A stretch of DNA of 64,000 bases, from positions 56,552-120,551 of the forward strand of contig JADDOH010011057.1 in the NCBI GenBank assembly GCA_016648135.1, in the 5' to 3' direction. Of the stretch, positions 11,290 through 22,252 are shown one piece after another. The translations under genes were made by a program, and so were the position numbers. The notes beneath the pieces are model-generated. The model worked only from the letters and a program-made list of their open reading frames with translations. It searched no databases and had not been told where the DNA came from. Source of the DNA: Agrypnia vestita. Taxonomy: Eukaryota; Arthropoda; Insecta; Trichoptera; Phryganeidae. The number at the start of each line of letters is the position of its first letter. Within the stretch, counting starts at the first letter, position 1.

Positions 11290-13560
11290 TCAATAAATAA
11301 AGCATCGTATGAAGAAAAAGAAAATGGAAAAAGAAGCTGTTCAATGGTAGTAAGAGAAAAAACACTCCCCATACCAAAACCTAATCATGCTATTATAATT
11401 TCCTCGAAAGCAGCAGAAGATATCAAAAGAACATTAAAAAACAAGATAAATGTTCCTTAACTAGGCACAGGAATAATGGGACTAAAAAAACCTTCAGAAT
11501 AAAATATTACTAACACGCGAAAAACAATATGATACAGAAATGATAAAAAAAGAAAATAAAAAATACACAAACATTGGAAATGATGCCGAAGACATTAAAA
11601 AAATTATTCTTGCATATTAATAAAAGGAAAGGACAGCGATCATAGCGAAAGAGAATTATTATCTGACTTAACAAATCAAAACGAAAAAAACTGAAAAACT
11701 GGAAAACTTTATTATACAAACAACACCAAAATGAAGAAAAATAATAACATCAAAAGAAAGAATAAATATTGGATTCACAAGAGCACATGTAGAAGACTGC
11801 GATCCACTTATGCAGCGTTATCACTGCCTTAATTACGGACACACATCTTTAAGATACCTCGAGAGCATGAAAAAGCCAAGATGCTTCCACTGTGCTGAAG
11901 AACACAAGATTCAACACTCCACAAAAAAGCAAGAGCCTGCCAAATGCTACAATTGCTTGAACAGAAGAGATTATAACAGTGATCATTCAGCCAACAGCGA
12001 ACTATGCGAATTGCGCAAAAAATGCTTTACATAGCTCTAACGCGCATAAATTATGAGTGATCTTGTTTTGTCCTGTTTACTCGTTTATTCATAAAACAAT
12101 GCAAGACTTCCTCAATGAAGAAATAGATAAATCGAATAATATTATTGAAAATATCTGCTCTAGTAAATGAATGTAATAAAATTCTTGATAAAATAGCTAC
12201 TTCACTATTTGTTTTACATTTAAACATCAGAAGTATGAACAAAAATTTCGATGAATTTCTAATTAATATTAACTTATTGAATCAAAATCCGGATGTTATA
12301 GTGTTAACTGAAGCATTTTTAAATAAGTAAAATATTAATAATTTTTGTATACCCAACTATAATAAACTTGTTACATCTTACCCAATAAACAGAAATAGTG
12401 GTATTGATGTATTTATAAAATCTTGCTATTTAAATGTCTCAGTAATAAAAGTACCTATGCATCGACTGAATTGTCTTCACCTCAGTTTCACTACAAATAA
12501 TATTCCATTTAACATTATCGCCATTTATTGAACTCATGGCTCAGATGAATATAAATTTATATATGAAATTAGAAACACTTTATTCAGAAACCCCAGTACA
12601 CGAATTTCGTATTTGCTCTCGATTTTGCTAAATTTAACGTAAATTTATTAAATCATTTTGCAAAACCCATAGCTCGGCCGCGCACGTGGGTATTTAACCT
12701 AGATCAGCAAGGTGAGTTCATCCGCTCTTCATGCCCTCTAGCGATTCTCGCCGTCGTCCTCGGTCATTGTTCCGGCTTACATCGTCGCTTATTCGTTGTG
12801 CTCAGCGCTTTTGCCGCGACCTCCTGTGTCGAGGGTAACGGTCTGCCGTGCTCGATGTCAGCATATGTGGTACCTCCATACACGTGTATATGTACGCGTC
12901 TTTGGTCACCACACACTTAATCTAGTACATTTTCAAATAAAGGCCAAATATTTAATTTACAAATTGATTTACACAGTTTGAAAAAGAAGTGATGCTATTC
13001 AAAAATTAATATTTTTTGACAAGTTGTTAAATATATCGTTTTAAAAAAGACAAAATTAAGTGTTCTGTTTCCTATATTGCAATATCCATAAAACCATTAA
13101 AATATCGATAATTTTAATTAAATTTTACATGCATACTAAGAACATTTCACTGTCATTAATACAAAAATATTCAAAAAATTATACCTCATACTCAAGAATT
13201 CGAATTAATTAAATCGTATATTCTGTTATGGCCGTGCGAGCTCGTGCATTTCAGACTATACGATTTAATTAATTCGACTTTTGCAAAATGATTTAATAAG
13301 TTTACGTTAAATTTAGCAAAATCGAGAGCAAAAACGAAAATCGTGTACTGGGGCCTCTTTACTTAAGACAAAAACGAACAAAATTTAATAATTATAGGTG
13401 ATTTTATACGAAAATAATAGTAAAACAAAATCTGATTATATTGTCTCTATGTCTGAAATTAATTTTAAAATTATGTCTTATAGACTACACCAGAGAAATG
13501 CCCGGGCAGCGTCCTTCGTGTATTGATCATATATGGCGTAACATAAAAGACACAGAATAA
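11290..13560 (+). pseudogene. Second LINE copy: gag-like ORF1 and endonuclease start, degraded
   Basis: From about 11380 the broken plus-strand frames resemble a retrotransposon Gag. At 11810-12034 Cys/His knuckles of the Cys-x2-Cys-x4-His-x4-Cys type are still recognisable. From about 12190 the start of an apurinic-endonuclease ORF2 appears (Leu-Asn-Ile-Arg-Ser-Met, then Leu-Thr-Glu-Ala near 12306). It is split at 12591-13353 by a long-TIR element, and matching sequence resumes after it to about 13560. Stops and frameshifts show it is dead. It is a different copy from the one ending at 11230, because the order RT, then gag, then endonuclease is not that of one element. Confidence 0.7.
12591..13353. 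mobile_element. Non-autonomous element with 75 bp inverted ends
   Basis: The left arm (12591-12665) begins CCCCAGTACACGAATTTCG. The right arm (13279-13353) is its reverse complement with few mismatches and ends CGTGTACTGGGG. The interior has a GC-rich section (12670-12880) without recognisable coding. A second nested inverted repeat lies at about 13197-13277, with arms of about 21 bp containing AATTAATTAAATCGTATA. It interrupts the LINE endonuclease sequence. I could not read a target duplication. Confidence 0.75.
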
Positions 13561-13593
13561 AATTGAGACGATTGTCTCAATTTTATTCTGTGT
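13550..13593. repeat. Perfect 20-bp-arm palindrome
   Basis: The arm ACACAGAATAAAATTGAGAC, a 4-nt loop GATT, and the exact reverse complement. It sits at the 3' edge of the LINE fragment and could be an inverted-repeat scar or a foldback insertion. Confidence 0.85.
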
Positions 13594-14559
13594 TTTATTG
13601 TTGTCAATCCACTTTTGCCATTTTAATGGAAGTTCATTTTTGCATTTGCCAAAGGAATCCTGGGTAGGTACGGGAATTGATGAAAAATTTCAAAGCGTTT
13701 TTCTCCGCACTAACAAACCAAAAACAATGACTTTATGCTTTTTAGTAAATTACTCGGAATTAGATTTTTTTTATATTAAGATTTTTTAAAGTAAATATTT
13801 TGAATTTTTTTAAATATTTCATTTTAATGAAAATTAAAACTCATAAGTGCATCCATTGCTATATCAATTGTCATTGTTATTAATGATTAATTGTTATTAA
13901 TCAATAATCAAAATATATAATTCTCTAAGAAAAATGTCCACTAACGCTATCAGATGACACGAATAATATTGAGATGCATAAAATGAGGTACAAAATAAGG
14001 TTTTATTTTCTACGTAATAATATCCAACAGTGAAGCTACCAGATCGCTCAAATAATATTTAAGCAAAAAATATAATTCTATATTATATATTATGTTCATC
14101 AGTGATGCTACCAGATAACCGACTAATGGCGGCCGAAATATTATTATTAAAGTTTTTTTAACAAATTTATATTAAAAATTTATTATTCCTAGAGGAATAA
14201 TTCCATAGATGGAAAAAATCCTGTAATAGTGCGCTTAGAGCATACATAAATATTATCATTATTGTACATTTTTCTTTTGACTTATTTTGTATTAACAATT
14301 CAGACCACAAGTCCAAAATAATGTGATAAATTTTGTTTTGTTTCTTTAATTAATGGCTGCTAAAGCAAGTTACTTTGGATAAGTGTGACAGTGTAAATAC
14401 AGGCATTCATTTGGCTTCACAAATAAATATGAAATTACTACCAATACTGTATTCATAGTGTCAACAACGTTGTAAAGGCCCGGAACTATACTTTTTAATA
14501 TGGGCGTTTTAATAATGCGAAACGTAGGCAACCCAGCTGGGATAAAGGCAGATCATCTT
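13594..14559. other. Intergenic, nothing recognised
   Basis: AT-rich sequence with stops in all frames. I see no gene, no terminal repeats and no tRNA-like boxes. Confidence 0.5.
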
Positions 14560-15260
14560 CTTATTCTTCTTGCACTGTCCCAACTCATTGCCTAGGTAGG
14601 CTGTTGGGGTCGGCTCTTCTCGTTCTCAGGCTATATCTTCTTCGGTTCTGGGTATCGCTTTCATCCAGGCCGTTTCTCTGCAATATTTTGGAGCATTGAG
14701 TTATCCAGGTTCTTCAGGAGTTCTTCGGTCTTCCTCTGGATGACTGTTTATGATGCTCCATAGACATTGCCTGCTTCACTGTGTGGTCTGGTGGTATCCG
14801 TCTCACGTGCCCATACCATCTCAACTGTCGCTCCTCCAGCTTACTGTTTATGTCCGTGACGCCCAGGCTACCACGAATGCGTGAAATTTTAACCCTATAT
14901 TTTAATGTTACTTCTGCCGACCATCTAAGCATTCACATTTCTGCTGCTAGAGTAGGAGTTATCCATTCAGCATTCAGAGCCATACATTATCACGGGTCTA
15001 ACAATAGTCTGGTATACCTTTCTTTTAAGTTTTATAGGCATTTTCGGGTCACACGAGATTCCTGTTGCGGATCTAAATTTCATCCATCCCACACCTATTT
15101 TATGGTCGACATCCACAGCACATTTTCCATCTCTGTGAATGAGTGAGTCTAGATACTTAAATGCGTCACAGTTGGCTAATGTTTCCCCATCTAGTTGCAT
15201 CGAAGGAGTTACGCATTTGTGTCTTCAGCTATGCAGTATTTTTCCTGTTAATTTTTAGGC
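14560..15260 (-). pseudogene. RTE-type LINE reverse transcriptase, C-terminal fragment
   Basis: Two minus-strand frames (15200-14967, then 14932-14714) give the usual C-terminal part of this LINE type. The first is a Phe-Lys-Tyr-Leu-x-Ser-x-Ile-His motif followed by Arg-Pro-Val-Ile-Met-Tyr-Gly-Ser-Glu-Cys. The second contains Leu-Arg-Trp-Tyr-Gly-His-Val-Arg-Arg and an Arg-Gly-Arg-Pro stretch. The frame changes between them, and the catalytic core is absent, so it is a 5'-truncated, decayed copy. Confidence 0.75.
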
Positions 15261-15874
15261 CATTATCCTCCAGGATGTTTCTCTAAATTTTCAGGTGAGC
15301 CGTAAAACATAAGGAAAGCCAGTCGTACAGAGTGTGAAAAGAATAAAAAAGGTTGAAGACAGATCATCGAAACAAAAAAAAACAGCAGCAAAGGATAATT
15401 GAAGATCTGACCTTCTAGAAATCCACAAAATTAACCTTTAAATACTAAGGCTCTCTCTGTGGAATAAATTTGAAAAAGCTTTATCTTATATATGATACCT
15501 ACTAGTATGTTTTTTTTGCAATATAAATCTATTTCATAGTATTCAATTCATATAAAATAACATTCAAAATAATATATCACCTTAAAAAATCAAATAAAAA
15601 CAATCATAATTTTTATTTTATTATTTATTTTTAATGAATATTTTACCACCCATTCACGTAGAATATTTTTCAAGTGACTTGCGAATTAACGAAAGGTGCT
15701 CCGATAAATTTCGTGCCCAGTGACTTTTTTATTAAAATATTAAATTTAATCATTTGCCCGAATGTCTTAATTTGTAATCTTTCTCAGCATTCATTATGTC
15801 AATTAATTATGTACAATTTACCAATTGCAGTACTGTTTAAATTGCACACACGCGACGACCATATATCACCTCTG

Positions 15875-15899
15875 ACACCAGACAAACACACTCTGGTGT
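15875..15899. promoter_or_regulatory. Inverted repeat just upstream of the gene 2 TATA box
   Basis: ACACCAGA (15875-15882) and TCTGGTGT (15892-15899) form 8-bp arms around a 9-bp spacer, ending four bases before TATAAA. The position and symmetry would suit a dimeric transcription factor. No factor is assigned. Confidence 0.4.
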
Positions 15900-15902
15900 T
15901 AA

Positions 15903-15908
15903 TATAAA
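15903..15908 (+). promoter_or_regulatory. TATA box of gene 2
   Basis: TATAAA lies 85 nt before the ATG of the signal exon. With the usual spacing, transcription would start near 15930-15938 and give a 5' leader of about 60 nt. A strong TATA box is common in highly expressed tissue-specific insect genes. Confidence 0.6.
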
Positions 15909-15992
15909 CCGTTCTGCTACGTTTCCACCGACTGTAAGGCGTAATTCGTGGCATCTTTCTGGACAAGTTGATCTCTTATTCAAGGTTCAAGA

Positions 15993-16046
15993 ATGAGGGT
16001 TTTACGATTGTCCTTTGTCTTCCTAACTTTTCTGTTTGCATATCAA
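15993..16046 (+). CDS. Gene 2, exon 1: signal peptide
   Basis: Eighteen codons give a classic secretory signal: Met-Arg-Val-Leu-Arg, then a Leu/Phe/Val-rich core, ending Phe-Ala-Tyr-Gln. The exon stops in phase 0 at a consensus donor (CAA then GTAAGT). The TATA box at 15903 and the short leader support this ATG. Joined to the acceptor at 20858, the protein continues Tyr-Ala-Asp-Ala, so signal cleavage is expected close to the exon junction. Reading through the donor instead runs 45 codons into the intron without resemblance to anything. Exon 1 of gene 3 has the same length, phase and ending type (Phe-Ala-Phe-Asn). Confidence 0.85.
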
Positions 16047-16319
16047 GTAAGTACACGCCATGTTATTTTCTTAACGACAACTTTCGTGATTTGTCGAATC
16101 ACAGGGATCCAAGTGATACCATTTGTAAACAATCGTCACATCCCGTTCTCAGAACAACGTTGTACTCTTCGTCAATTTTGACGTGACGATATATAAAATA
16201 AGTGCCAATATTATTTTAAATGATTAAATTATAAGGTTAGAAATTAGATCGTTTCGCTTATTACTACTTATTTATTCATCCTGTAGTGGATTACTTCACA
16301 AATACATAAATTTTAGTAA

Positions 16320-17290
16320 AATTATAGACACATTTAGCAATCTAAAACTTACTAATACTGGAGTATCCCAGAGATCCATTCTTGATCCATAACTAAATAT
16401 TATTTATGAATCTACTATGTCTAAAATCTTTAAGTATGCCAAGCATTTTGCGTATGCTGAAGGTGCTGGTCTTGTGATTTCCCACAAGGATGTAAGATGG
16501 ACGGAAAATTGTATCCAGGAGGACTATAATGCTTTGCTTAAATGGTCTCATGATATGGTTTAGTTATTAATGCAAAAAAAAACTAAGTCATGCGTCTTAA
16601 GTCAACTCATATAACTGCGACTAATCAAATAAATATTATTTCTCATAATTTCGATTGTTTACATTCCGAAATTAATGCATCGTATAATTGTAAAAAAATT
16701 AATTAGTTAATGAATAGGTGTATCTTGGTACTACCATTGATATATTCTTCAAATTCGATACTCAGATAAATAAGGTATGTAAGAGATTGAGAACTGTATT
16801 GGAACGTATGCGCAAGATTAAATATTGTGTTCCGATGCAGATTGTGAAAACTATACATCAATCTTTAGCGGAATCGGTAATAAGGTTATGAATAACTAGT
16901 TGGGGTCTACCTTGCAAAAAATAAATTAGAAAAATCCAAAATATTCAAAATTTGGCAGTAAAATTAATAAATAAAGATAGTGCTACTAAAGATATACATG
17001 AACTCTTCAAGAAGCAAGGCTCTATGCACATTCGTGGTATCTTGTGGTACAAACCAATTACACGATATCACGAAGGTGAAACATATAAACATATTGATTC
17101 ATAAACATAGTACCAGATTTACTAAGGTTTAAGAAGGACTACGAATACCGAAGGTCATAAATAAGTATGGACAAAGAACACTGAAATATGTCATACCAAA
17201 AATATTTAATAAAAAAAATGGTCAAAAGACAGAATTAACGAAAATGTTATGAAATAGAAGAGACTTATTTTGATTTTTGTATTTTTATAT
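16320..17290 (+). pseudogene. LINE reverse-transcriptase fragment in the gene 2 intron
   Basis: The plus strand carries, across stops, a degraded Gly-Val-Ser-Gln-Arg-Ser-Ile-Leu motif near 16360 and the sequence after it that normally holds the catalytic loop (Tyr-Ala-Lys-His-Phe-Ala-Tyr-Ala, with the aspartates gone). A C-terminal section around 16770-17070 is similar in layout to the LINE at 7930. It has many stops and is inactive. Confidence 0.65.
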
Positions 17291-17927
17291 TGTTTCTTGT
17301 ATTATTGATTTGTATTTGAGTTTTTAAGATTTACGTATTTATTTCATATGTATGTATTCTGGTGTTTATAATGAACAATTTGTAAATATATTGATGCACC
17401 TACAAATGTCCAAGGAAATATTGATATTTGATAGATGCTCGAAATTTCTCGTAAAGTAAGTTCATAAAATAAGTACGCCCCGCAGTATATAAAAATTTAC
17501 AGAGATAAACTTATAACATTCTTTGGGATGACGCGTAGGGTCACAGCGAAAGAGTTTCTCCCCTCATTTGTACTCTTACGACACGTTTGTAATCCAGTTA
17601 AAGAATTTATTCTTGTATAATCTTTAACTTTTTTAAATTCCCCTCCAAACCTGAACTCTTAGTTAAAAAGTCTTGTTGCAATAATGCGCGACTTGTTTAC
17701 TAAGAAAGTATACTTTTTAAGTATTTATAGTTTTACCTTTTGACGCGGAAGCAGTGGTATCTCCAGGAACCACACGTAGAGGGTTTCTCTCATGCTCCTT
17801 TAATTGGACATCATTTGTTTTTTATGGAATTTTTTTTATTTTGTATGATAAATTAAAGACTCCTTATATTCAAGAACACATTCGTATTTATGAAGTTGTA
17901 ATTTTTCGGAACAAAGTTCTATGAAAT

Positions 17928-18071
17928 TTTAAAACCAAATTAATTAATCAATTAGAAAGACATACAGAAAAATCTAATCCACGAAAAAGTATTTGGCTAA
18001 GCCAAATATTGTTTCGTGGATTAGATATTTCTGTATGTCTTTCTAATTGATTAATTAATTTGGTTTTAAAA
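17928..18071. repeat. 144-bp near-perfect palindrome, no loop
   Basis: The arms of about 72 bp meet near 17999/18000 (ATTTGGCT and AAGCCAAAT) and differ at about three positions. Each arm includes AATTAATTAATCAATTAGAAA and ATCTAATCCACGAAAAA. The same phrase occurs once at 55590-55655 next to a tRNA-like head, so the palindrome consists of two SINE 3' parts joined head to head. Confidence 0.9.
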
Positions 18072-18689
18072 TACTCCTTTGTCACAAATGTTAAAATTTA
18101 TTACCAAACTTTAAATAAAATTATTCAAAAATGAAATTAAAAATATGAAAAAAAATTTTTTTTTTTAAAACAGTTATTTTTCATAAAAAATAAAAAATAA
18201 TTCAAATAACAAAAAAAAAATATTTTTCTACCATTCTTCAAGGGAGTTACTTTTGAACGTATGAAACAAAAACATTTAACATGTTCGTTGCACAGTGGTT
18301 TTTCACAACATTATATTTTGGTACAGGTTTTTTTTCTTCTATGCCAGATTCGAACATATTCCATGAAGATTGTGTTAATTATCTTAGGATCGAAAATGCA
18401 ACAGTTTTTTCCATTCTCTGGCGAAGATCTGACGATACACTTTGAATACTCGTCCCCCTGTGGTGTATGGTTTTATCAACTGAATACCCAGCCACCTTAA
18501 AAAAATCGGCGCTAACGACTAATTTCAAAATTGCTAGAAAATATTATTTTTCCGTTAATATCAGCAATTTTGAAAAGGGAACGGAACAGTTTGAGGCCAT
18601 CTATTACTTTTTCTGGTTCTTATACCTTTCATCTCATCAACACCGAACTTGGTTGGTCACTGTTGGAATCGATAGTAGCGAAGGGAAAA

Positions 18690-19330
18690 ACTACATTTCA
18701 AAATGAAGACTACAACACACACATTCACCAGTTTGAAGACTACAAAGTGTACACTACAATTATAGTAAAAACTACTTGAAGTGAAGTAATTGTAGTACTA
18801 CGAAATGAAGTGAAGTAATGAAATGAATTAATTGTAGTATTAATGAAGTGAAGTGTAATGAAATGAAGTAGGTAATGAAGTGTAATGTAGTACTAGTGAG
18901 TTAATATTTTTTTCCTAAATAAAAATTTGGCGACCTAAAGAAAAAAAAAAAAGGTCGCCAGCCAGACTTTTTCATTCGATTCCAAAAAATTTTCAATCCA
19001 TGGGGGGGGGGGGGGTGTTGTTACAGTTTCCAGAGATTTCTTCGTTTTTAGCTACATCATCTTCCCAAAAATACATCCAATACTTCCAAAAATTTCACGT
19101 AAATAATGCACTATTTAAAGTATGTTTCTCATACTTTCGATAACTTTGAAGTGTATGTACTTTGTAGTGTTCGCTTTGAAATGAAGTGTACTATTTGAAG
19201 TTTATACTTTCAATAACTTTGGTGTCTGTAGTTTGTAGTGTGCACTACACTTCAAAACGTGCGAAGTGTGCACTTCAATGTAGTGTAGTACTACATTGTA
19301 GTAGTGAGTATAGAGCGGACCCATCACTAA
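18690..19330. repeat. Cryptically simple GAAGTGTA-rich block
   Basis: Repeated GAAGTGAAGT, GTAGTACTA and CACTTCAA phrases occur at both ends of the block, partly inverted. A run of at least 13 G lies near 19002. The right edge reads GGACCCATCACTA, which resembles a hAT-type end, but I found no matching left end. It may be a decayed non-autonomous element. No coding is seen. Confidence 0.5.
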
Positions 19331-20857
19331 TCGATAGAGTAATAACATATTCTTCTTCCAGCCATAAAGCGATAGTGCCGACTGCTTCTAAATTCATCAG
19401 GTTTAGCATTTGTCTAGAGGTCGACCGCTGTGAATCCCTGTCAATCTAAAAAAATGTAAAAATCAGAAAATCTTCGTATAATATATCGGGAAAATATTAA
19501 TTTACTTAAAAATACTATATATATAAAAATGTTGCATATGATACATGTTGATAATTTTTGCGATAAATCAAAACTTATAATTTTTTGAAATTGCGTGGAA
19601 ATAGAAATCATACGTCATTAGTGGCTCAATGAGAGAATCCCTCACGACTGCGAGGCGCGTGCAGATAGCCCTCCGTAGTACGGTTGCTTGAGTACTAAGT
19701 AAGTAACTAAAGGTACAGGTCGAGTGGAAGCAACAATTATTACGCTTTATTTATATGCCAGACGTTTAAAAATTTTGGTGAGGGAAACCCTCATTACGCC
19801 ACTGCTCCCGGGTTAATAATTGTTTTAAATTTTACAAGCTCGTAGTAATTATCTAAAACAAGTCGTGGCACCAGGTTTAAATAAAATTACGTTTTCTCTA
19901 TGGTACGCCCCTTATATTTTTGAGTGTTATGTGTATTTTTAAAGAAAAAATTACTATCTTAATTTTTATAGACAAATCTCAACCTTGTTGTTCCAAGGTC
20001 AAGATCTGTCAATATATCGACTGTTTCTTTATTTCTTACCTTTCAGATTAATTAATTAAAGGGTTCTGTGGTTACTTGGTGGTGGACTTTGTGGAGATTT
20101 TGTTTCTGTCAAATCACAGGCAATAAGTTAACATTTTCCCTGCATTGTGAGATAAAAATCTCGTACTTATCTGAATGTCTCGTCACACGTCCGAGATATT
20201 CAAGTTTTTATTTATTTTACTATTAGAAAAAAAATAATGTAAAGAGATATTTTTCTTAATTCATCCGACCAACATAATCTTCATTCGTAACTCTGTCCAC
20301 CCAGCTTATTAAGGTATTATTCTGTACATCCACATCTCGAATGCCTTAAATCGCCTGATCAATATCGTTCTAGTATTTGATCATTCACATTCGTAATTTA
20401 TATAATATTTGTCACTATTATAAAAACATAACACATATGCATATAGACAAGAAAATATAAATATCTACTCAGTTTTATTATAAATTCGCATTTTTCTTTA
20501 TTCATCCGAAAATTATATTAAAAATCAAAAGCATTAATAAGAATGTGTTCTGTAATATAATATTTTATTAAAATTGTATATTTCACAAGTTTTACAAATT
20601 CATTTATGTGACTTTATAAACAATTTACGTATGTTAGTTAAGTTTTTTAAGGTGTTAAAAACTAAAGCCTTCAAGCCCTAAGGCTTGAGAAGAAATATGT
20701 GAAAATATACCATTCGTGGTAAAATGGTAACTCAATACAAGATATGAACTCATACTATATACCAAATCAATCTTACAGTAAAATGCAGCTTCATACATCT
20801 GCAAGACATTCCCAGACCTGTGTATCATTTAACACTGTGTAATGTTTTTCCCAACAG

Positions 20858-22252
20858 TATGCCGATGCGAATCCTTGGGGACGATCGCCTCACCACCACC
20901 ATCGGCGTTACTACAATGACTACGACAATGACTACTACAATGACTACTACAATGACTACTACAACGACTATGACAATTACTTAGATTCCAGAGAAGTTTG
21001 TAAACCAACTCGAAGACCTTGCCATGAGCATACCACTCCATGCACAACCAAGAAGCCTTGCCATGACCATACCACTCTGTGCACAACCAAGAAGCCTCCG
21101 TGCACAACTGAAAAACCAACAACATGCACAACTAAAAAACCAACGACTTGCACAACTAAAAAACCCACAACTTGCACAACAAAAAATCCCTGCACAACCA
21201 AAAAGCCCACAACATGCACCACTAAAAAGTCAACATGCACAACTAAAAAACCAACAACATGCACAACTAAAAAACCAACTACATGCACAACTAAAAAACC
21301 CACAACATGCACAACTAAAAAGCCAACATGCACAACTAAAAAACCAACAACATGCACAACTAAAAAACCAACAACATGCACCACTAAAAAACCAACATGC
21401 ACAACTAAAAAACCAACAACATGCACAACTAAAAAACCCACAACATGCACCACTAAAAAACCAACATGCACAACTAAAAAACCTACTACATGCACAACTA
21501 AAAAACCCACAACCTGCACCACTAAGAAGCCCACAACATGCACCACTAAAAAGCCTACATGCACGACTAAAAAACCAACAACATGCACAACTAAAAAACC
21601 CACCACATGCACCACTAAAAAACCTACCACATGCACAACTAAAAAGCCCACAACATGCACCACTAAAAAGCCAACATGCACAACTAAAAAGCCCACAACA
21701 TGCACCACTAAAAAGCCAATATGCACAACTAAAAAACCCACAACATGCACAACTAAAAAGCCCACCACATGCACCACTAAAAAGCCCACGTGCACAACTA
21801 AAAAACCTACTACATGCACAACTAAAAAACCCACAACATGCACAACTAAAAAACCCAGAACATGCACAACTAAAAAACCCACTACATGCACTACTCCGAA
21901 ACCCACTACATGCACAACTCCTAAACCCACCACATGCACAACTCCGAAACCCACTACATGCACAACTCCACAACCCACTACATGCACAACTCCGAAACCC
22001 ACTACATGCACAACTCCTCAACCCACTACATGCTCAACTCCTAAACCCACTACATGCACAACTCCTCAACCCACTACATGCACAACTCCTAAACCCACTA
22101 CATGCACAACTCCGAAACCCACAACATGCACAACTCCAAAACCCACTACATGCACGACTCCGAAACCCACTACATGCACAACTCCGAAACCCACAACTTG
22201 CACAACAACATTGCCAACTATTTGCACGACGGTTAAACCATGCCTTGGATGA
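20858..22252 (+). CDS. Gene 2, exon 2: Cys-Thr-Thr/Lys-Pro mucin-like repeat protein
   Basis: The exon adds 464 residues to the 18 of exon 1 (482 in total) and ends Cys-Leu-Gly before TGA. Its frame has no ATG. After Tyr-Ala-Asp-Ala come four His, then a Tyr/Asn/Asp run (Tyr-Tyr-Asn-Asp repeated). Two transition units of the type Pro-Cys-His-x-His-Thr-Thr-x-Cys-Thr-Thr-Lys-Lys-Pro echo gene 1. About 50 short units of seven or eight residues follow: Cys-Thr-Thr-Lys-Lys-Pro-Thr(-Thr) up to about 21890, then Cys-Thr-Thr-Pro-Lys-Pro-Thr-Thr with Gln variants. Cys, Thr, Lys and Pro make up almost everything. Drosophila salivary glue proteins such as Sgs3 have a similar Cys/Thr/Pro composition. By analogy the threonines may carry O-glycans and the product may be a silk or salivary glue or mucin. 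That is inference. Other frames over the repeat stay open only because the repeat lacks stops. Confidence 0.85.
   Translation, partial: YADANPWGRSPHHHHRRYYNDYDNDYYNDYYNDYYNDYDNYLDSREVCKPTRRPCHEHTTPCTTKKPCHDHTTLCTTKKPPCTTEKPTTCTTKKPTTCTTKKPTTCTTKNPCTTKKPTTCTTKKSTCTTKKPTTCTTKKPTTCTTKKPTTCTTKKPTCTTKKPTTCTTKKPTTCTTKKPTCTTKKPTTCTTKKPTTCTTKKPTCTTKKPTTCTTKKPTTCTTKKPTTCTTKKPTCTTKKPTTCTTKKPTTCTTKKPTTCTTKKPTTCTTKKPTCTTKKPTTCTTKKPICTTKKPTTCTTKKPTTCTTKKPTCTTKKPTTCTTKKPTTCTTKKPRTCTTKKPTTCTTPKPTTCTTPKPTTCTTPKPTTCTTPQPTTCTTPKPTTCTTPQPTTCSTPKPTTCTTPQPTTCTTPKPTTCTTPKPTTCTTPKPTTCTTPKPTTCTTPKPTTCTTTLPTICTTVKPCLG

Larger units (their letters stand above)
16047..20857 (+). other. Intron of gene 2 (4.8 kb)
   Basis: Bounded by GTAAGT and by TTTTTCCCAACAG. 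It holds a dead LINE fragment, a long palindrome made from SINE sequence, a GAAGTGTA-like simple-sequence block at 18690-19330, and a run of G near 19002. The stretch from about 19450 to 20850 is AT-rich with nothing recognised. The short frames in it show no recognisable domain. Confidence 0.8.

Noticed and set aside
17751..17763. Match to a cDNA-cloning adapter (AAGCAGTGGTATC)
   Set aside because: Only 13 bases match and the following bases do not continue the adapter, so chance is likelier than contamination.
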